A stretch of 64,000 bases of DNA from Luteolibacter flavescens (GTDB lineage Bacteria; Verrucomicrobiota; Verrucomicrobiia; Verrucomicrobiales; Akkermansiaceae): positions 1 through 64,000 of the forward strand of contig NZ_JAPDDS010000008.1 in NCBI RefSeq assembly GCF_025950085.1, in the 5' to 3' direction. Numbering within the stretch: the first letter of the stretch is position 1; each line of letters begins with the position of its first letter. The notes beneath the pieces were generated by a model. That model was not told where the DNA came from, did not search any database, and was given only the letters and a program-made list of their open reading frames with translations. Positions 25,698 through 34,551 of this stretch are shown here, piece by piece. Made by a program: the position numbers and the translations under genes.

Positions 25698-27080
25698 ATG
25701 TCCACAGTCGTCACACCCGGGGAGCAACGCACCTGGCTGGCAGCCCACGGGGCGAGAACGCTTGAACAAAGGCGTCACTCCCTGCGGGCACTCCTGTCGG
25801 CGCTCGACCTACACGATGAAGCCTTGATGGACGCACTGGAGGACGACCTCGGCAAGGCTCCGATCGAAGCCTACACGTCCGAGATTCACCTCGTCCGCCA
25901 GGAGTTGACTCATGCCTTGAAGAGCCTGAAGAGCTGGATGAAGCCACAGCGCTGCAAGGTGCCCATGATGGCTTGGCCCGGAAGCGCCCGGGTTGAGCGT
26001 GAGGCCTGCGGCTCGGTGCTTATCATCGGGCCTTGGAACTACCCAGCGCAGCTCCTGCTGACTCCGCTCGTCGGCGCACTGGCCGCAGGTTGCACTGCAG
26101 TGCTGAAGCCGTCGGAACACGCTCCGGCCACGGCAGCGGTCATCGAGCGGCTGATCGGCGAGGTCTTCGATCCGGAAGAGGTGTGCGTGATGAAGGGGGG
26201 CTCGGACCTGGCGATGTCTCTCGCGAAGATGCCCTTTGACCACATCTTCTTCACGGGAGGCACGGAGACGGGACGGCAGATCCTGGCAGCAGCGGCCCCG
26301 GGACTGGTGCCGGTGACCCTAGAACTCGGGGGCAAATGCCCTGTGCTTGTTTTCCCCGCTGACGGCGAACTTGACCGTATGTCGGCATCCATCGACGTCA
26401 TCGCCCGCCGCATCGCCTGGGGAAAATATCTGAATGCCGGGCAGACGTGCGTCGCTCCGGATCACGTTTGGGTGGACCACCGCCTCAGGGAGCCGCTCGT
26501 CGCTGCACTGGCCCGCGCCTTCGTCGAGTTTGGCACCGGCGATCTCGCCAAGATCGTGAACCGACATCAATTCGACCGGTTGACCGGCTATCTCGCCATG
26601 GGACGCGTAGCCCACGGAGGCGGCCATGACGTCGATGCGCTACGGCTAGAACCCGCGATACTCACCGACCTCCCGGACGATGCTCCGGCGATGACGGAGG
26701 AAATTTTCGGCCCGATACTTCCCGTCATCGGATGCGCCAGTCTCGACGAGGCATTGGCCCGCGTTCGCAAATCCCCTCCTCCGCTTGCCATCTACGCCTT
26801 CACCCGCGACCGCAGGCTGCAGGACCGCATCGTCGCCGCTACATGCTCGGGCGGTGTTTGCTTCAATGATACGATTCTCCAGATCACGGGACCGGATCTC
26901 CCCTTCGGTGGCGTGGGCGCAAGCGGGACGGGACGCTACCGGGGTCGCGCGACCTTCGATACGTTCACCCGCGAGCGCAGCATCATGTCGCGCTCCCTCT
27001 GGCCGGAGATCAGCTTCCGCTATCCGCCGCCACGCGTCTCCGTCCAATCGCTGAAGAAGTGGCTGAAAAAATTGGGATGA
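25698..27080 (+). CDS. Aldehyde dehydrogenase, probably carotenoid-aldehyde specific
   Basis: A 460-residue ALDH of the class-3-like branch. Characteristic stretches are IIGPWNYPAQLLLTPLVGAL, TGGTETGRQI, the Glu-containing VTLELGGKCPVLV, the catalytic Cys in NAGQTCVAPDHV and EEIFGPILPVI. The C-terminus carries a basic amphipathic tail that may bind the membrane. It is divergent from the CrtP-like gene with only 70 bases between, so regulation is probably shared. A role in oxidising a C30 carotenoid aldehyde to the acid, as in staphyloxanthin synthesis, is inferred from context. Confidence 0.85.
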   Translation: MSTVVTPGEQRTWLAAHGARTLEQRRHSLRALLSALDLHDEALMDALEDDLGKAPIEAYTSEIHLVRQELTHALKSLKSWMKPQRCKVPMMAWPGSARVEREACGSVLIIGPWNYPAQLLLTPLVGALAAGCTAVLKPSEHAPATAAVIERLIGEVFDPEEVCVMKGGSDLAMSLAKMPFDHIFFTGGTETGRQILAAAAPGLVPVTLELGGKCPVLVFPADGELDRMSASIDVIARRIAWGKYLNAGQTCVAPDHVWVDHRLREPLVAALARAFVEFGTGDLAKIVNRHQFDRLTGYLAMGRVAHGGGHDVDALRLEPAILTDLPDDAPAMTEEIFGPILPVIGCASLDEALARVRKSPPPLAIYAFTRDRRLQDRIVAATCSGGVCFNDTILQITGPDLPFGGVGASGTGRYRGRATFDTFTRERSIMSRSLWPEISFRYPPPRVSVQSLKKWLKKLG

Positions 27081-27222
27081 GCGCCTCCCAACTTCCGTCA
27101 TTGCCATTTGCAAAAAACACCGCGCAACCATGCAAATATTCATGAATGAGCGGCCTTTGAATCCCGGGATGGCATCTCTCCTGATCTGACGGATTGGCAT
27201 GCAGTGAGCGAAGCATGCCGCT

Positions 27223-28128
27223 ATGGCCACCCGCTCAATCTGGAAAGGCGCGATCGCATTCGGCTTGGTCAATATCCCCGTCGGCTTGGCGAGCGCCGAG
27301 CAGGAGTCCGAGATCAAGCTCAACCTGGTCGATAAGACGAACCACGCGAGGATCCGCTACGAAAAGGTGAACGCGGAGACTGGCAAACCAGTCGCGTGGG
27401 AAAACCTCGTGAGGGGTTACGAGCATGACGAGGGGGAGTTCATCCTTCTTGATGAGAAGGAATTGGAGGCGGTGCAGCCAAAACTCACCAAGACGATCGA
27501 GATTGAGCGCTTTGTGGACCTGGCTGACATCGAACCGATGCTCTTTGAAAAGCCATATTACCTTGAGCCCGAGAAGCGGGGAAAGAAGGCCTATGCGCTC
27601 CTAAGGGAAACCCTTCGCGAGACTGGCAAAGCTGGCATTGCCCGCGTCGTGATCCGCAGCCGAGGATATCTCGCGGCGATGTTCGTGCGGGGGGAAGTCA
27701 TCGTCCTCGAAGTGCTGCGCTACCCGGAAGAATTGAAGGCCGTGTCCAAGCTGGATCTGCCGGGGAGCAAGGACGCCGACTTCAAGCCAGGCAAAAAGGA
27801 ACTGGATCTGGCCAAGAATCTCGTTTCCAGCATGACGGAGGAGTGGGACCCCTCCGAGCATCATGACGAATACCAGCAAGCGCTGCTCGACTACATCGAG
27901 AAGAAGGCTGCCAGCGGCAAAACCGCAGCGGTCAAAGGCGGCGACCGGGACAAGGACGAGGGGAAGGTCGCCGCCACCAAGGTGATCGATTTGGCTGCCT
28001 ATCTTGAGCAGAGCCTCAAGGGCAAATCGACGAAGACCGCCAAGAAAAAGCCCGATGCCAAGAAGGCTCCCGCGAAGAAAGCTGCTGCCAAAAAAGCGGC
28101 GAAGAAGGCCCGGAAGAAGTCGGCATAA
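27223..28128 (+). CDS. ku: Ku protein for non-homologous end joining
   Basis: The 301-residue product is a bacterial Ku homolog. It opens with SIWKGAIAFGLVNIPVGLAS, the typical start of the Ku beta-barrel, and continues with KRGKKAYALLRETLRETGK and IVLEVLRYPEEL. Residues about 265-301 are a Lys/Ala-rich tail (KKAPAKKAAAKKAAKK) that helps DNA binding in some Ku proteins. Bacterial Ku forms a homodimer ring on DNA ends and recruits LigD, encoded 430 bases downstream. Only a small membrane-protein gene lies between them. Confidence 0.93.
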   Translation: MATRSIWKGAIAFGLVNIPVGLASAEQESEIKLNLVDKTNHARIRYEKVNAETGKPVAWENLVRGYEHDEGEFILLDEKELEAVQPKLTKTIEIERFVDLADIEPMLFEKPYYLEPEKRGKKAYALLRETLRETGKAGIARVVIRSRGYLAAMFVRGEVIVLEVLRYPEELKAVSKLDLPGSKDADFKPGKKELDLAKNLVSSMTEEWDPSEHHDEYQQALLDYIEKKAASGKTAAVKGGDRDKDEGKVAATKVIDLAAYLEQSLKGKSTKTAKKKPDAKKAPAKKAAAKKAAKKARKKSA

Positions 28129-28175
28129 GGAAGGATTTCCCGGATTGAGAGTCTTTATCCACGCACACCAAGATC

Positions 28176-28511
28176 ATGAACCACTCCACCCAAACGGAAA
28201 AATCGGGATGGAAGAAACGCTGGGAGGAATTCAAGCAATCCCGCCCGGGTCATCGCTTTCAAGATCGCCATCGACAGAACCGCGAGCGGCATTTCGGACG
28301 TTCCCCATTCGTGAACGCCCTGCAACCCGCCGCCGGTATTCTTCTGATTGTCGCCGGTGTCGTCTTCTGTGTGATTCCGGGCCCAGGTCTCCCTCTCCTG
28401 CTCATCGGCCTCGCGATGATCGCCGATGTCTCCCTTTGGGTGGCGGTAAGGCTCGACAGATTCGAACTCTGGCTGCGCTCGGTTCTTCCCCGGAGGAAGC
28501 CTTCGCACTAG
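28176..28511 (+). CDS. PGPGW-type small membrane protein
   Basis: This 111-residue protein has a charged N-terminus (about 45 residues) and two close membrane helices, LLIVAGVVFCVIPGPGLPLL and IGLAMIADVSLWVAV. The central Pro-Gly-Pro-Gly turn is the mark of the PGPGW/TIGR02611-like family of small membrane proteins of unknown function. It is embedded between the Ku and LigD genes on the same strand, 47 bases after Ku and 50 before LigD, so it is likely co-transcribed with the repair genes. Confidence 0.75.
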   Translation: MNHSTQTEKSGWKKRWEEFKQSRPGHRFQDRHRQNRERHFGRSPFVNALQPAAGILLIVAGVVFCVIPGPGLPLLLIGLAMIADVSLWVAVRLDRFELWLRSVLPRRKPSH

Positions 28512-28561
28512 AATCGACTCGTCCGGCGAAACGTCGGTTCATCATGGAATGATGTCTGCGA

Positions 28562-30907
28562 ATGCCACGCATGGCTGCAAGCGGAAGATCGAGGAAGTCG
28601 GCGGCGCTGGGCAAGTATCGCAAGAAGCGCAGCTTCGCTGAAACCCCTGAGCCAGCTGGAAAGCGGGGCAGCAAATCGGGCCGCTCCTACGTCATCCAGG
28701 AACATCACGCCCGTAGCCACCACTTCGACTTCAGGCTGGAGATGAATGGTGTGCTGGTCAGTTGGGCGGTGCCGAGAGGCATGCCGGCAAGTCGCGAGGA
28801 AAAGCGCCTTGCGGTCCACGTTGAAGATCATCCTCTGGAATATGGATCCTTCGAGGGAGAAATCCCGGAAGGAAATTATGGAGCCGGGACCGTGACCATC
28901 TGGGATAGCGGGGAATGGCTGCCAAAGGAGCGCGCGTGGAAGAAGAGCTTCTCCGGGGGGAAGCTGAAATTCTTTCTGCGCGGAGGCCGACTACAAGGCG
29001 AGTATCTCCTCGTGAAGTCCGGCGAAGAGCCAAACTGGCTTCTGCGAAAGCTTTCAGACGAAGCTCCCGCCAAGCCTGTCGAGCAACTTGACCGCGAGAA
29101 GCCCGCGTTCATCCCCTTCCAACTCGCCCGCGTGGTTTCCACCGTGCCCGAGGGAGACGATTGGATTCATGAAATCAAGCTCGATGGCTACCGCATCCAG
29201 GCGGTGAAGACAGGAAAGACGGTGAAGCTGTACACGCGTAACGGCCATGACTGGACTGACAGGTTCGGCACCTTGGCCACCCGCATCGGGAAGCTTTCAA
29301 CGAAGGACTTCATCCTCGACGGCGAGGCGGTGGTCCATGACAAGAAGGGTCGGACGAGCTTCGGATTGCTTCAGGAAGCACTCGGAGTTCGAGGGAAGAA
29401 AAGGTCCGGTGCGGAGATCAGCTTCGTCTGTTTCGACATCCTGCATCATAACGGGGTAAATCTTCGTCCGCTGCCTCTTTCCGAACGCCTGAAGTGGCTG
29501 GACCGTCTGTCGCTTGAAGACAAAGGGCCGCTCCGCCGGTCGAAGACATGGCCAGCCGAAAACGGTCCTGAACTGTTCCGGGAGGCGTGTCGTCTCGGCT
29601 TGGAGGGCGTCATCTCCAAGAAGCTCACCCAGCCCTACGCTCCCGATCGCCGCGAGTGGAGCAAGAGCAAGTGCAGGCCCCGCCAGGAGTTCATCGTCTG
29701 CGGATACCTTCCCCCGAAGAGTTCGCTCCCGGCCTTCAGCTCGCTTGTTCTGGGGACGCTTGAAAATAATCGGCTCGTTCCACGCGGGAAGGTCGGCACC
29801 GGCTTCAAGGAGGATGAACGGCGAAGCCTGCTGAAGAAATTGAATCCGTTGAAAACTTCGCGTGCGGCATTCGACATCGAGGACCGGAAGGTCGTCTGGG
29901 TCAGCCCGGAGCTGGTGGTCGAAGTGGAATACGCGGAGATCACCCGCGATGGATCGATCCGACAGGGCTGCTTCATCGCATTGCGCGAGGACAAGGGCCC
30001 ACGTGAAGTCCATCTCGACGGAATCCGTTCTGCGTCAGCTCATAACGAGAGCTCGAAGGTTTGCGGCATTGTCATCAGCAATCCTGATCGAGTGGTTTTC
30101 CCCTCCGACGGCATCACGAAGATCGAGGTGGCCTCATACTTCGAGCGAGTCGGCGAACTCATGATGCCATTTCTAATCAGAAAGCCTCTGGCTGTCCTCC
30201 GCGCTCCAGAGGGTCTCGCGGGTCAGCAGTTCTTTCAAAAGAGCTTTCCCACTCACCTGCCCCGCCACGTTTATCAACGGACGCTCGACGACGGGACGGA
30301 GATTTTCACCATTCGGAACGTCAAGGGACTGGTGTCGCTCGCCCAATTCGGGGTGATCGAGATTCATCCATGGGGCGCTCCTCTACCACAGGGAGACAAA
30401 CCTGACTCCCTGATCTGGGACCTCGATCCGGACGCCAGCGTTCCTTGGGTAGAGGTCAAGGGTGCCGCCATTCTACTCCGCGACTTCCTTGCCGAGCGGG
30501 GGCTTGACACGATTGTCAAAACCTCCGGCGGCAAAGGGCTGCACGTCATCCTGCCGGTGAAAAAGCAGCATGGTTGGGATGTCCTCAAACCCTTTACCAA
30601 AGAGGTTGCCCGGCAGATTGCATCGCTCAGTCCGCAGCAATTCACCATCACGGCATCGAAGGCAAAGCGCTCCGGGAAGATCTACATCGACTGGCTGCGG
30701 AACGGCCGCGGTGCCACTTGTATCGCCCCATGGTGCGTGCGAGCCCGGCCGGGAGCGCCGGTATCCATGCCCATCTCGTGGTCAGATCTCCGGAGTCTCC
30801 AACCCGCGGGCTTTAGTTTCCAAGAGCCACCACAGATGCCCTCTGATTGGACGAACATCGTAGCGCAGAAGATCAGTAAAGCGGTCATTAAGGACTTGGG
30901 GTTGTGA
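28562..30907 (+). CDS. ligD: ATP-dependent DNA ligase D (PE-ligase-polymerase)
   Basis: This 781-residue protein carries all three LigD activities. Residues about 40-160 are the 3'-phosphoesterase domain (HHARSHHFDFRLEMNGVLVS, SFEGEIPEGNYGAG). Residues about 185-490 are the ATP-dependent ligase, with the nucleotidyl-lysine in KLDGYR at about residue 206, DGEAVVHD and GVISKKL. Residues about 495-775 are the primase-like polymerase (SDGITKIEVASYFERVGELM, LIWDLDPD, TSGGKGLHVILP). The order PE-Lig-Pol is as in Pseudomonas LigD, not the mycobacterial order. With Ku it repairs double-strand breaks without a sister copy, valuable in dry or stationary cells. Confidence 0.93.
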   Translation: MPRMAASGRSRKSAALGKYRKKRSFAETPEPAGKRGSKSGRSYVIQEHHARSHHFDFRLEMNGVLVSWAVPRGMPASREEKRLAVHVEDHPLEYGSFEGEIPEGNYGAGTVTIWDSGEWLPKERAWKKSFSGGKLKFFLRGGRLQGEYLLVKSGEEPNWLLRKLSDEAPAKPVEQLDREKPAFIPFQLARVVSTVPEGDDWIHEIKLDGYRIQAVKTGKTVKLYTRNGHDWTDRFGTLATRIGKLSTKDFILDGEAVVHDKKGRTSFGLLQEALGVRGKKRSGAEISFVCFDILHHNGVNLRPLPLSERLKWLDRLSLEDKGPLRRSKTWPAENGPELFREACRLGLEGVISKKLTQPYAPDRREWSKSKCRPRQEFIVCGYLPPKSSLPAFSSLVLGTLENNRLVPRGKVGTGFKEDERRSLLKKLNPLKTSRAAFDIEDRKVVWVSPELVVEVEYAEITRDGSIRQGCFIALREDKGPREVHLDGIRSASAHNESSKVCGIVISNPDRVVFPSDGITKIEVASYFERVGELMMPFLIRKPLAVLRAPEGLAGQQFFQKSFPTHLPRHVYQRTLDDGTEIFTIRNVKGLVSLAQFGVIEIHPWGAPLPQGDKPDSLIWDLDPDASVPWVEVKGAAILLRDFLAERGLDTIVKTSGGKGLHVILPVKKQHGWDVLKPFTKEVARQIASLSPQQFTITASKAKRSGKIYIDWLRNGRGATCIAPWCVRARPGAPVSMPISWSDLRSLQPAGFSFQEPPQMPSDWTNIVAQKISKAVIKDLGL

Positions 30908-31174
30908 TGACCCTCTTGAGCCAGCGACATTGTGTCTGGCTTTCACCGGGCGTGGGGATCAATGCTTCAATTCCGAGTTGCGAGCCATGATGGATCCTCA
31001 ACCAAAACAGATTTGCCCTGCGCGTCGCCCAAACCGCGTGAATTGCATTCACCCCACGCACTTTGCACATGCAATCCAAAGGGGATCTTAATTAGAGTCA
31101 GAGCGAGCCTCAGCAATTCCATATAATTCGCAGCTTCGCTCCCAGGGTACCGAAGTTGCTTGGACATCGACGCC

Positions 31175-31861
31175 ATGAGACAACCTCGAAACCTAGCAGC
31201 ACTCAAGTCCGTCGCCTTTGCAACTCTCACCCTGGGTGGCTTCACCCTGCCCGCGGCCGCCGGACTGCTCCCAAGCAATCCAATTTTCCTCACCGCAGAC
31301 GTCGACCTTTCTGGCACGCTCACGATCGGGGAATATACCACCACGCTCAAGGCTGGCATCGGCGTGAATGCCGCGGCCCGCAAGTTCAAGTCCGCGGACC
31401 GGAATCTGAACGGCTCCATTGACCTCCGCGAATTTCTTATCTCCATCAAGGCCATCCCCACCCCGAGCAAGGCCGAAACCCAGTTCGAGATCGCGGATGC
31501 CAACACCAATGGTTCCCTGACCGTCGATGAGTTCGCCGCCAACTACAATGCGCGCCTTTCAGTGGTGAAGCTCCGTCAGCATTATCTCCGGGCCGATGCG
31601 AATGCCGACGGCTCCGTCACCCTGCCGGAGTATCTCTCGTTTCGCAGCGGAGATTACGACAAGACCAAGATTACGATCTTCACCCTGGCCGACGTGAATG
31701 CCGACAACGAACTCGATCCGGAGGAATTCGGCTACTACTATGCCCGCGGCACCGCTGAAACGAAGATCATCATCCAGTTTCAAAAGCGTGATGCCAACGA
31801 TGACGGTGTGCTGACACGCGACGAGTGGAATCCCGGCGTGCGACGCAACGCCACGTTATAG
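31175..31861 (+). CDS. Exported EF-hand protein
   Basis: This is a 228-residue protein from the ATG at 31175, with a signal peptide (LTLGGFTLPAAAG). Six Asp-rich loops follow at regular spacing: DVDLSGTLTIGEY, DRNLNGSIDLREF, DANTNGSLTVDEF, DANADGSVTLPEY, DVNADNELDPEEF and DANDDGVLTRDEW. These are EF-hand calcium-binding loops, the first and fifth slightly degenerate. Such calmodulin-like exported proteins occur in Verrucomicrobiota and Planctomycetes; calcium buffering or signalling in the periplasm is plausible. A TTG at 31160 would add five residues. Confidence 0.85.
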   Translation: MRQPRNLAALKSVAFATLTLGGFTLPAAAGLLPSNPIFLTADVDLSGTLTIGEYTTTLKAGIGVNAAARKFKSADRNLNGSIDLREFLISIKAIPTPSKAETQFEIADANTNGSLTVDEFAANYNARLSVVKLRQHYLRADANADGSVTLPEYLSFRSGDYDKTKITIFTLADVNADNELDPEEFGYYYARGTAETKIIIQFQKRDANDDGVLTRDEWNPGVRRNATL

Positions 31862-31886
31862 TTATTGGAATCTTCCTGAACGGGAC

Positions 31887-31916
31887 AGGCGCACCGCCAC
31901 GGTGCTCCTGTTTTTC
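31887..31916 (+). terminator. Probable rho-independent terminator after EF-hand gene
   Basis: A hairpin with stem GCACC/GGTGC (31891-31895 and 31901-31905), extended by AGG/CCT across one mismatch, is followed by TGTTTTTC. It lies 26 bases past the stop codon of the EF-hand gene. Confidence 0.6.
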
Positions 31917-31991
31917 TTTCCACACCCAGTCCGAACCTGGGCTTCCAATCATCACAAATGGCGACTTCATGGATCGGCCACAGGACGGTCC

Positions 31992-32043
31992 TCGACCGTC
32001 TCCACCATCCGAGTAGGGGCGGATCTTGAGATCTACCGGATTA
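31992..32043 (+). pseudogene. Fragment duplicating the 5' end of the mutarotase gene
   Basis: These 52 bases match 39755-39806, the first codons of the sugar-phosphate mutarotase gene, with four mismatches. The encoded peptide STVSTIRVGADLEIYRI compares with STVSTIRVGADFEIYRI in the intact gene. After 32043 similarity stops abruptly. It is therefore a broken copy left by duplication or recombination. Confidence 0.75.
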
Positions 32044-32155
32044 AACGGTTAGATTTTCAAAAGTCGTTACGTATTAGGATATACCGAAGCATGCCTTCGG
32101 AAATCTCTCTCCCCGCATCAAAAACTTTCCCAAACTGGTGACGCTTCAAGTGGTG

Positions 32156-32239
32156 TCATGAGCACACGACGGGCATCTGGGAGGATTGCCCGCGTGCCCG
32201 ACACGAGCGCCCGCGGGTTTGTCCCCGCGGGCGCTTCAT
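32156..32239 (+). ncRNA. Structured non-coding element, copy A
   Basis: This shares GTCATGAGCAC and the segment ending in CGACACGAG with copy C (46456-46541), and GGGAGGAT with copy B (60381-60453). A small hairpin (CGTG CCCGA CACG) is followed by a 12-base-pair GC stem (AGCGCCCGCGGG with CCCGCGGGCGCT) and TTCATT. No poly-T run follows, so it is not a standard terminator. Function unknown. Confidence 0.4.
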
Positions 32240-32843
32240 TCCACCCTTACCATCCGTCTGCCTTTCGCAATATATGCGGCATCTGCGGCACGAATTGTCT
32301 GGGTGAATGGCTGTCACGGGAGGACGATGAAGGATGGCCTCACATCTAATGAAGAACGGCGAGGTGTGCTGCGACCTCATTCCATCAGTCACCCACCCAC
32401 TCCCGATGGCCAGATCGCAGAGTTGGCATTTCTGCACGCTCGTGGCCGCTCAGAAGGTAGAAGCGCGGGTGACTGACCGCTTCACGCTTCGCTGTCCGGA
32501 GCTGGCCGGCCCTCCACAGTTTCAGTTCTCGCAGTGCCGTCTGGGCGTTGAAGGGTGGGAGGTGGAGGGAAAGATTCTCTTCTGACCAATCCTTCGGTGG
32601 CGCGCATCAATATGTCGGAGTATTCAACCATGGTAAGTCGTGGACGGCGGGCTTTCGAAGTAGGTTGGCCCGTCGCGTCCCCGGCCAGCATACGGTGATA
32701 CGGAGTCCGGCGGGTCCACAGGCCTGCCGGGGTCCGACAAGCTCCCCTCCGGGTGGAGGGGGGCAACCACCATTCAGACACATCCGACTTCGGACTCTTT
32801 GGATTGCATTGCGCACCGAGGATGGGGTAGCGAATCGCCAACG

Positions 32844-32924
32844 ATGTTCGATTCGCCCTATTTCATCCCCGTTCTTATGATGGTAGTGGCCTTGACCACC
32901 GTCCTGCTGATGATTCGCCGGTAG
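32844..32924 (+). CDS. Possible 26-residue single-helix membrane protein
   Basis: An ATG at 32844 opens a 26-codon frame: five or six polar residues, then a fully hydrophobic stretch (FIPVLMMVVALTTVLLMI) and two Arg before the stop. This is how small single-pass membrane proteins look, with positive residues holding the C-terminus inside. No strong ribosome-binding site is seen. Chance is possible for so short a frame. Confidence 0.3.
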   Translation: MFDSPYFIPVLMMVVALTTVLLMIRR

Positions 32925-33006
32925 GATCTGTCGGAGCCATCTCAAGGCGGGCAAACCGACCGAGAAGCACACGCTGATCAATGAGAGGAGCGACTGGACG
33001 CAAAAA

Positions 33007-33318
33007 CTAATCTACCGATTTCACCCGAAGATGCATGCTCGGCGGCCTCGAGCTATTCTTCACCTCAACTTCATTGACGACATTGACGTCCAACGGGGTG
33101 CGCAGCGGCAAATTGACCCTTAACGGTTCATTCAGATGAACCACGGGAATTCGCTTCCTCATCGCCGCGTATTCCTCCGTTCTCCCCGGTGAGACCGACT
33201 GGAGATCGCCTGTCGTCAGCGGCTGAAGGCGATGGAGCTGAAAGAGCATCGCAGCAAGCAGTAGGCAGATCAGCGTACAGATGAACTGGAGGTATCGCAT
33301 GATCCACGCTGCCATCAT
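33007..33318 (-). CDS. Small membrane-anchored hypothetical protein
   Basis: About 103 residues from the ATG at 33318 (GGGG precedes it). One N-terminal membrane helix (YLQFICTLICLLLAAMLFQL) is followed by a basic, Val- and Pro-rich tail likely to lie outside the cytoplasm. I do not recognise a family. A longer open frame to 33510 adds 64 residues with no helix or motif and is less likely. Confidence 0.5.
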   Translation of the reverse strand: MMAAWIMRYLQFICTLICLLLAAMLFQLHRLQPLTTGDLQSVSPGRTEEYAAMRKRIPVVHLNEPLRVNLPLRTPLDVNVVNEVEVKNSSRPPSMHLRVKSVD

Positions 33319-33772
33319 CCCCCGACCTCGTCGAGATTTCTGGAAGCTAGGTAAAAGGAAGTTCCCGGAAGGATCTCGTCGGCCTTGGCGATGACCAATC
33401 ATCCCCGCCCCGCAAATTCGTTGGTCTTTCCCTGTTGGCTGAATCCAAGGGCTTGAGGGATCGCTGAAGAAGAGAGCGATGTGTTCGATTGTTCTGGCGG
33501 CCTCTTCCATCCACTAGCAGACGAGCACGGGACAGTGTAGCGCCCGGAGCAGCTGGAGGCTTGAACACCTTTCCTGTTGCGCGTGTCTCCGGTAACATCC
33601 TGTGCATCTTGTAACCTGTCGCGGACGTTTGCAGCGGCACTGGTGTCCCCCACTGCTGGAGGCCGTGCTAGTAATCGGCTTGAAGCTGGTGATTTCTGGG
33701 GCTTTGCAGCCTCAAGCCTCGTGGCAGGAATTTTGCGATGGGTTCCGCGGAACAATCCACCATCACGAGAAC
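33319..33772. other. Intergenic region of about 450 bases
   Basis: This separates two divergent genes and must hold their promoters. Open frames on both strands here are N-terminal extensions without family features. I see no repeat or RNA. Confidence 0.4.
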
Positions 33773-34291
33773 ATGAAATCGAATCAACTGTCAGAATCGT
33801 CCCACACCGAACTGCATTCCCTCTTTGTCGACGAGTTGCGCGACATCCTCTGGGCCGAGAAGCACCTACTCAAGGCGCTACCCAAAATGTCGAAGGCGGC
33901 GAAGGACCCGAAGCTCAGCGCGGCATTTGACAAGCACCTCAACGAAACCAAGGGGCACGTGGAGCGCCTTGGGGAGATCTTTAGCATCCTCGGTCTTGCC
34001 AGTCGCGCAAAGAAGTGTTTCGCGATGGAAGGTCTGTTGAAGGAAGGCGACGAGCTCGCGGAGGAATATCAGGACTCCGCCGCCCTCGACGCGGCCCTCA
34101 TTGCAGCGGCCCAAAAGGTCGAGCACTATGAGATGGCCACCTACGGCACCCTGCGCGCATTCGCAAAACGGCTCGGCTACAAGGAAATCGAGGAAATCAT
34201 CACGGCGACCTACAACGAAGAGAGTGCCGCCGATGAAGCACTGACCGCAATCGCCCTCGATACCGCCAACGAAGAAGCGGCCACCGAATAA
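33773..34291 (+). CDS. DUF892 (YciE/YciF-like) ferritin-like protein
   Basis: A 172-residue four-helix protein starting at the ATG at 33773. The family pattern is visible: LHSLFVDELRDILWAEKHLL, then FDKHLNETKGHVERLGEIF, KVEHYEMATYGTLRAFA and YNEESAADEALTAIA. Acidic and His residues (E, H, E) on these helices form a ferritin-like di-metal site. DUF892 proteins are induced by osmotic and general stress in enterobacteria and often lie with Ku/LigD or catalase genes on stress islands. A hairpin terminator follows. Confidence 0.88.
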   Translation: MKSNQLSESSHTELHSLFVDELRDILWAEKHLLKALPKMSKAAKDPKLSAAFDKHLNETKGHVERLGEIFSILGLASRAKKCFAMEGLLKEGDELAEEYQDSAALDAALIAAAQKVEHYEMATYGTLRAFAKRLGYKEIEEIITATYNEESAADEALTAIALDTANEEAATE

Positions 34292-34352
34292 CGGGCCTCA
34301 GCCTCCATCGGCGATGCCCTGCCCGTTGCAGGACGAAAATTACGTCGGAATC

Positions 34353-34390
34353 ATCCGCCCTGCCAGCTCATCTGGGAGGGCGGATTTCTT
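34353..34390 (+). terminator. Rho-independent terminator after DUF892 gene
   Basis: ATCCGCCCT (34353-34361) pairs with AGGGCGGAT (34377-34385), nine base pairs, followed by TTCTTGTT. It lies 61 bases past the stop codon. Confidence 0.75.
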
Positions 34391-34496
34391 GTTGCGGGTC
34401 TCGCCCGAGGCAGTGGCTTGTGGGGCCATTGCGAATCCGTAGGATGCAATCCCTTCCTGCCGGATCAAACCTCCGCGGAGGTGCCCAAACGATAAA

Positions 34497-34525
34497 AGCG
34501 GCAGGGGCCGTTGCACCCTGCCGCT
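34497..34525 (-). terminator. Rho-independent terminator for the DUF6799 gene
   Basis: AGCGGCAGGG and CCCTGCCGCT form a perfect ten-base-pair stem with a nine-base loop. Read on the minus strand it follows the stop at 34552 and ends in TTTTAT. Confidence 0.8.
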
Positions 34526-34551
34526 GAGTCTCGACCGTTCTGGTCGGAAGG

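Larger units (their letters stand above)
32044..33006. other. Gap of about 960 bases with structured element and a tiny membrane-protein ORF
   Basis: Apart from the structured element at 32156-32239 and the 26-codon ORF at 32844, both listed separately, I find no gene. Around 32700-32775 runs of G and C can pair into strong hairpins. Small open frames on both strands have no family resemblance. Confidence 0.4.

Noticed and set aside
27928-28552. Arg/Pro-rich frame overlapping the end of the Ku gene
   Set aside because: It is the out-of-frame reading of the Lys-rich Ku tail and the PGPGW-type gene.
32690-32780. G/C-rich foldable stretch considered as a riboswitch
   Set aside because: Stems can be drawn, but no conserved riboswitch core is recognisable and no gene follows closely.
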